Shown here: positions 61,418 to 64,000 of the stretch, piece by piece
Numbering within the stretch: the stretch's first letter is position 1
Layout of the letters: every line of letters begins with the position of its first letter
DNA from: CAYRVX01 sp964427875
GTDB lineage: Bacteria; Planctomycetota; Phycisphaerae; SM23-33
NCBI GenBank assembly: GCA_964427875.1
Contig: CAYRVX010000021.1
Span: 7,565 to 71,564 of the forward strand
Direction of reading: 5' to 3'
Length of the DNA: 64,000 bases
Position numbers and translations under genes: made by a program
The notes under the pieces: generated by a model
What the model saw: only the letters and a program-made list of their open reading frames with translations
Database searches by the model: none
What the model was told of the DNA's origin: nothing

Positions 61418-62923
61418 GTGGCCGGAATAGCAGGAGTGTTTGGACCCGCACCACGACCGGGCCTGACTCAGAAGATGCTTGAAGCCATTGAGCACCGAGG
61501 GTCCGACCTTGTGAGGCTTCACGTAAACGAGGACATCCAGGCAGGGGTCCGGGCATCGAAGCTCTCGACGGCTCGCGGCGACGGTTTCGCCCAGGCCGAC
61601 GGTTATACCGTTCTGTTTGACGGAGAGGTTTACAACGCTCGTGCCGCCGGCGAGTCCGACGCCGAGGTGGCGCTGAGGCTGTACAGGGAGTATGGCCGAA
61701 CGTTCGCCTCACATTTGGAGGGCGTCTTCGCATGCGCCGTCCACGACGGAGACGGTCTCCTTCTCGCACGGGATGCGGTGGGCGTCCGACCGATGTACTG
61801 GGGCACGACCGGCGATGGGGGTCTCTGTTTCGCTTCGGAGATGAAGGCCCTGGTCGGGGTGTCGCAGGACGTTTCGGAGCTTCCACCGGGGACGACCTGT
61901 TCCAGCAAAAGCGGCCTGGCCGATTATCTCCCCCGGTATCCGAGTGTCCCAATGAAAGAGTCCTTTGCCGAAGGCGTCAAGATGCTTCGCGGGTGTCTGA
62001 TGCGGGCTGTCGAACGGCGGCTCCAGGATGGCGCCGTAGGCGCGTGCTTGCTCAGCGGTGGGCTGGACAGCTCCATCATCGCGGCGGTCGCGCACGAGCT
62101 GGGGGCCGACATGCCGCTGGTCACCGTGGGCACGGAACGCGCGCCGGACCTGGAAAACGCCCGGATCATGGCTGAGCACCTGGGCATGGAGCATCACGTG
62201 CTTCTCTATGATGCCGAGCAGATCCGCGAGTCCGTGCCAAAGGCCGTGTGGATGCTCGAATCGTTCGACGAGGACTGTGTCAGCGGGGCCATCTCCAACC
62301 TGTTCGCCTCGGCCAAGGCGCGGGAGTTCACCAACTGCATCCTGAGCGGCGAGGGCGGGGATGAGCTCTTCGGGGGCTACCACCTGCTCAAGGACCTCCC
62401 CACCGACGCGGAGCGTCTGACGATGATGCGGCGGCTCATCGAGATCGCGTACAATACCGCCGTCCAGCGGCTCGACCGCGCCATGATGGGAAACGGCATC
62501 CACTACCGCACGCCGTTCATCGACACGGAGGTGATCGCGCTGGCCCTTCACCTTCCGGTCCGATGGAAGATCCAACGTGCCGAGGACGGCCGAGCCATTG
62601 AGAAGTACATCCTGCGCGAGGCATTCAAGGACCTCCTGCCCGAAGTGATCTACCGCCGGGAGAAGCTGCGCTTTTCGGCCGGAACGGGCACCGACAATCT
62701 GATGGACGAGGTCGCCGGCAGCGCGGGCGCATCGGAGCTCGACGAGGCGTCCCGACGGACCAGCGAGGGATACACGCTCAGCTCTCCCAAGGAGCTGTGG
62801 TACTACCGGCTGTTCAAGGAGCGGTTCCCCGCACCATGCTTCGAGAGGCTGGTGGGGCGGTGGGACCCCGGCAAATCGTCGACGGCGAGGCGAGCGCATG
62901 GCGAATCCGGAGCACAACGTTGA
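61418..62923 (+). CDS. Asparagine-synthetase-like protein lacking the catalytic N-terminal Cys
   Basis: 501 residues. The N-terminal half keeps the class II glutamine-amidotransferase fold (VLFDGEVYN at 65-73, LARDAVGVRPMYW at 116-128), but residue 2 is Ala: the protein starts M-A-G-I-A-G, where AsnB has M-C-G-I. Without that Cys it cannot hydrolyse glutamine in the usual way. The synthetase half is intact: PP-loop SGGLDSS (213-219), SGEGGDELFGGY (310-321), and KYILREAFKDLLPEVIYRREK. It should still activate a carboxylate with ATP. Known relatives without the Cys (beta-lactam and carbapenam synthetases) form amides within one molecule or with a free amine. GTG start at 61418. The stop overlaps the next start (TTGA). 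Confidence 0.88.
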   Translation: MAGIAGVFGPAPRPGLTQKMLEAIEHRGSDLVRLHVNEDIQAGVRASKLSTARGDGFAQADGYTVLFDGEVYNARAAGESDAEVALRLYREYGRTFASHLEGVFACAVHDGDGLLLARDAVGVRPMYWGTTGDGGLCFASEMKALVGVSQDVSELPPGTTCSSKSGLADYLPRYPSVPMKESFAEGVKMLRGCLMRAVERRLQDGAVGACLLSGGLDSSIIAAVAHELGADMPLVTVGTERAPDLENARIMAEHLGMEHHVLLYDAEQIRESVPKAVWMLESFDEDCVSGAISNLFASAKAREFTNCILSGEGGDELFGGYHLLKDLPTDAERLTMMRRLIEIAYNTAVQRLDRAMMGNGIHYRTPFIDTEVIALALHLPVRWKIQRAEDGRAIEKYILREAFKDLLPEVIYRREKLRFSAGTGTDNLMDEVAGSAGASELDEASRRTSEGYTLSSPKELWYYRLFKERFPAPCFERLVGRWDPGKSSTARRAHGESGAQR

Positions 62924-63681
62924 TTGTCCTTAGGCAAGTGAGCAAGTCCTACGACGCGGGCCGGACGTTCGCCGTCCGCGACCTGTCCCTGGAGGTGGCG
63001 AAGGGAGAGACGCTGGTCCTTCTGGGCTCATCCGGCTGCGGCAAGACGACGACGCTCAAGATGATCAACCGGCTCATCGAGCCGACGTCCGGGCGGATCG
63101 AGATCGACGGGACGAACGTTCTCCAGCGTGACCCGATCGAGCTTCGCCGGTCGGTCGGCTATGTCTTCCAGGGGATCGGGCTGTTTCCCCACATGACCGT
63201 CCGCGAGAACGTCGAGGTCATCCCTCGCCTGCTCGGCTGGCCGGCCCGGAGGCGGCGGCGGCGCACCGAGGAGCTGATCGGGCTCGTCGGCCTGGAGCCC
63301 AGCGAGTACGCCGACCGCTACCCGGAGGAGCTCTCCGGCGGCCAGCAGCAGCGCGTCGGCGTCGCGCGGTCCCTGGCGGCCGACCCCGCCCACCTGCTGA
63401 TGGACGAGCCGTTCGGCGCGCTCGACGCGGTGACGCGGGACGGCCTCCAACGGGAGCTGCTCGACCTCAAGGCCCGACTGGGCAAGACCATCGTCTTCGT
63501 GACCCACGACGTGTTCGAGGCGCTGACGCTGGCGGACAGGATCGCCGTGCTCCACGACGGCCGCCTCGAGCAGGTCGCCGGGACGAGGGAGATCGTGAAT
63601 CGACCGGCCAGCGAGTTCGTTCGCGACCTCTTCTCCAAGCCGGCCAGACAGATGACCGAATTCCAGGACCTGCTGACATGA
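62920..63681 (+). CDS. Quaternary-amine ABC transporter ATP-binding protein (OpuCA/ProV-like)
   Basis: 253 residues, TTG start at 62920 with CGGAG 8 nt upstream. It powers import of glycine betaine, choline, carnitine or proline betaine type solutes. Walker A GSSGCGKTT (36-44), Q-loop YVFQGIGLFPHMT, signature LSGGQQQ (138-144), Walker B LLMDEPF (159-165), H-loop FVTHD. The GIGLFPHMTVRENV stretch is typical of the OpuC/ProV branch. It is shorter than OpuCA because the C-terminal CBS domains that sense ionic strength are missing, so uptake here may serve nutrition rather than osmotic balance. Start and stop overlap both neighbours by 4 bp. Confidence 0.92.
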   Translation: MIVLRQVSKSYDAGRTFAVRDLSLEVAKGETLVLLGSSGCGKTTTLKMINRLIEPTSGRIEIDGTNVLQRDPIELRRSVGYVFQGIGLFPHMTVRENVEVIPRLLGWPARRRRRRTEELIGLVGLEPSEYADRYPEELSGGQQQRVGVARSLAADPAHLLMDEPFGALDAVTRDGLQRELLDLKARLGKTIVFVTHDVFEALTLADRIAVLHDGRLEQVAGTREIVNRPASEFVRDLFSKPARQMTEFQDLLT

Positions 63682-64000
63682 CGCCGTGGGGACAGTTCAT
63701 CATCGAGCGGCTGCCTGAGCTGTGGTCCCGCACGGGCGAGCACCTCTTCCTGACGGGCCTGGCCACCGGGATCGCCGTGCTGGTGGGCATTCCGCTGGGC
63801 ATCTGCTGTAGGCGAGTCCGCCTGATTCGCGGGCCGACGCTGGCGGTCATCGGCATCCTTCAGACGATTCCCAGCCTGGCGATGCTGGCGATCCTGTTCA
63901 TCCTGACCGGCATGTTGAGGAGCGTCCCGGCGATCATCGCCCTGACGCTCTACGCGCTGCTGCCCATCGTCCGCAACACGATCACCGGGCTGGAGGGCGT
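63678..64000 (+). CDS. Quaternary-amine ABC transporter permease, N-terminal part (OpuCB/ProW-like; runs off the right edge)
   Basis: The first 107 codons are visible. After an amphipathic start (MTPWGQFIIERLPELWSRT) come membrane helices with the ProW/OpuCB pattern: GEHLFLTGLATGIAVLVGIPLGI, the ILQTIPSLAMLAIL motif and ALTLYALLPIVRNTITGL, the start of the EAA-type permease domain. It overlaps the ATPase gene by 4 bp (ATGA). A substrate-binding domain, fused or separate, should follow outside the window. Confidence 0.9.
   Translation, partial: MTPWGQFIIERLPELWSRTGEHLFLTGLATGIAVLVGIPLGICCRRVRLIRGPTLAVIGILQTIPSLAMLAILFILTGMLRSVPAIIALTLYALLPIVRNTITGLEG

Overview
The window is a GC-rich bacterial chromosome segment that looks like a Planctomycetota (PVC-group) genome. 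I infer this from gene content and cannot test it by search. The content includes arylsulfatases with C-x-P-S-R sites behind Tat signals, a prepilin-like protein with a FTLIELLVV leader, DUF5060/DUF4038 and DUF6807 proteins, several Gfo/Idh/MocA oxidoreductases, a hydrazine-synthase-alpha-like beta-propeller protein with one haem c site, PQQ-propeller/TPR proteins, and a long MoxR-DUF58-BatA-vWA operon. GTG and TTG starts are common. I saw no tRNA, rRNA or CRISPR array.

Layout. 1-17.5 kb is a catabolic accessory region: a partial DUF5060 protein, a TIM-barrel/Gfo-Idh fusion, an Asp-box (BNR) propeller protein, a prepilin-like protein, rplU, an M20 peptidase, a PLD-like protein, two sulfatases, a PPC/DUF296 protein, a DUF4038 glycoside-hydrolase-like protein, a Tat-exported TIM-barrel protein, a DUF6807 protein and a Gfo/Idh protein. 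Three 45-bp hairpin repeats punctuate it. 17.6-30.8 kb holds a secreted haem c/HEAT protein, a zinc-ribbon protein, a lipoprotein, an amidohydrolase, a giant FGE-FGE-PQQ fusion, a sugar epimerase and a URO-D-family protein. 31-35 kb is nadC-birA-membrane protein. 35.3-55.9 kb is an envelope operon: PQQ/TPR protein, terpene-cyclase-fold protein, MoxR ATPase, DUF58, BatA-like, vWA protein, DUF4175-like protein, coiled-coil protein, helical-repeat protein and NPCBM protein. It is interrupted by a GxxExxY gene bounded by 27-bp inverted repeats.

55.9-64 kb holds a MarR regulator, rpsU, and then a tight six-gene operon running off the right edge: two MttB-family methyltransferases, a SAM methyltransferase, an asparagine-synthetase-like protein lacking the catalytic Cys2, and a ProV/ProW (OpuC-type) quaternary-amine ABC importer. 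This operon is the best candidate for an undescribed pathway. It seems built to import a betaine-like compound, move its methyl groups, and form an amide bond without glutamine hydrolysis. No corrinoid protein is visible in the window.

Start codons were chosen from Shine-Dalgarno spacing and signal-peptide position. Family names come from motifs read by eye; promoters are matches to sigma70-type hexamers.
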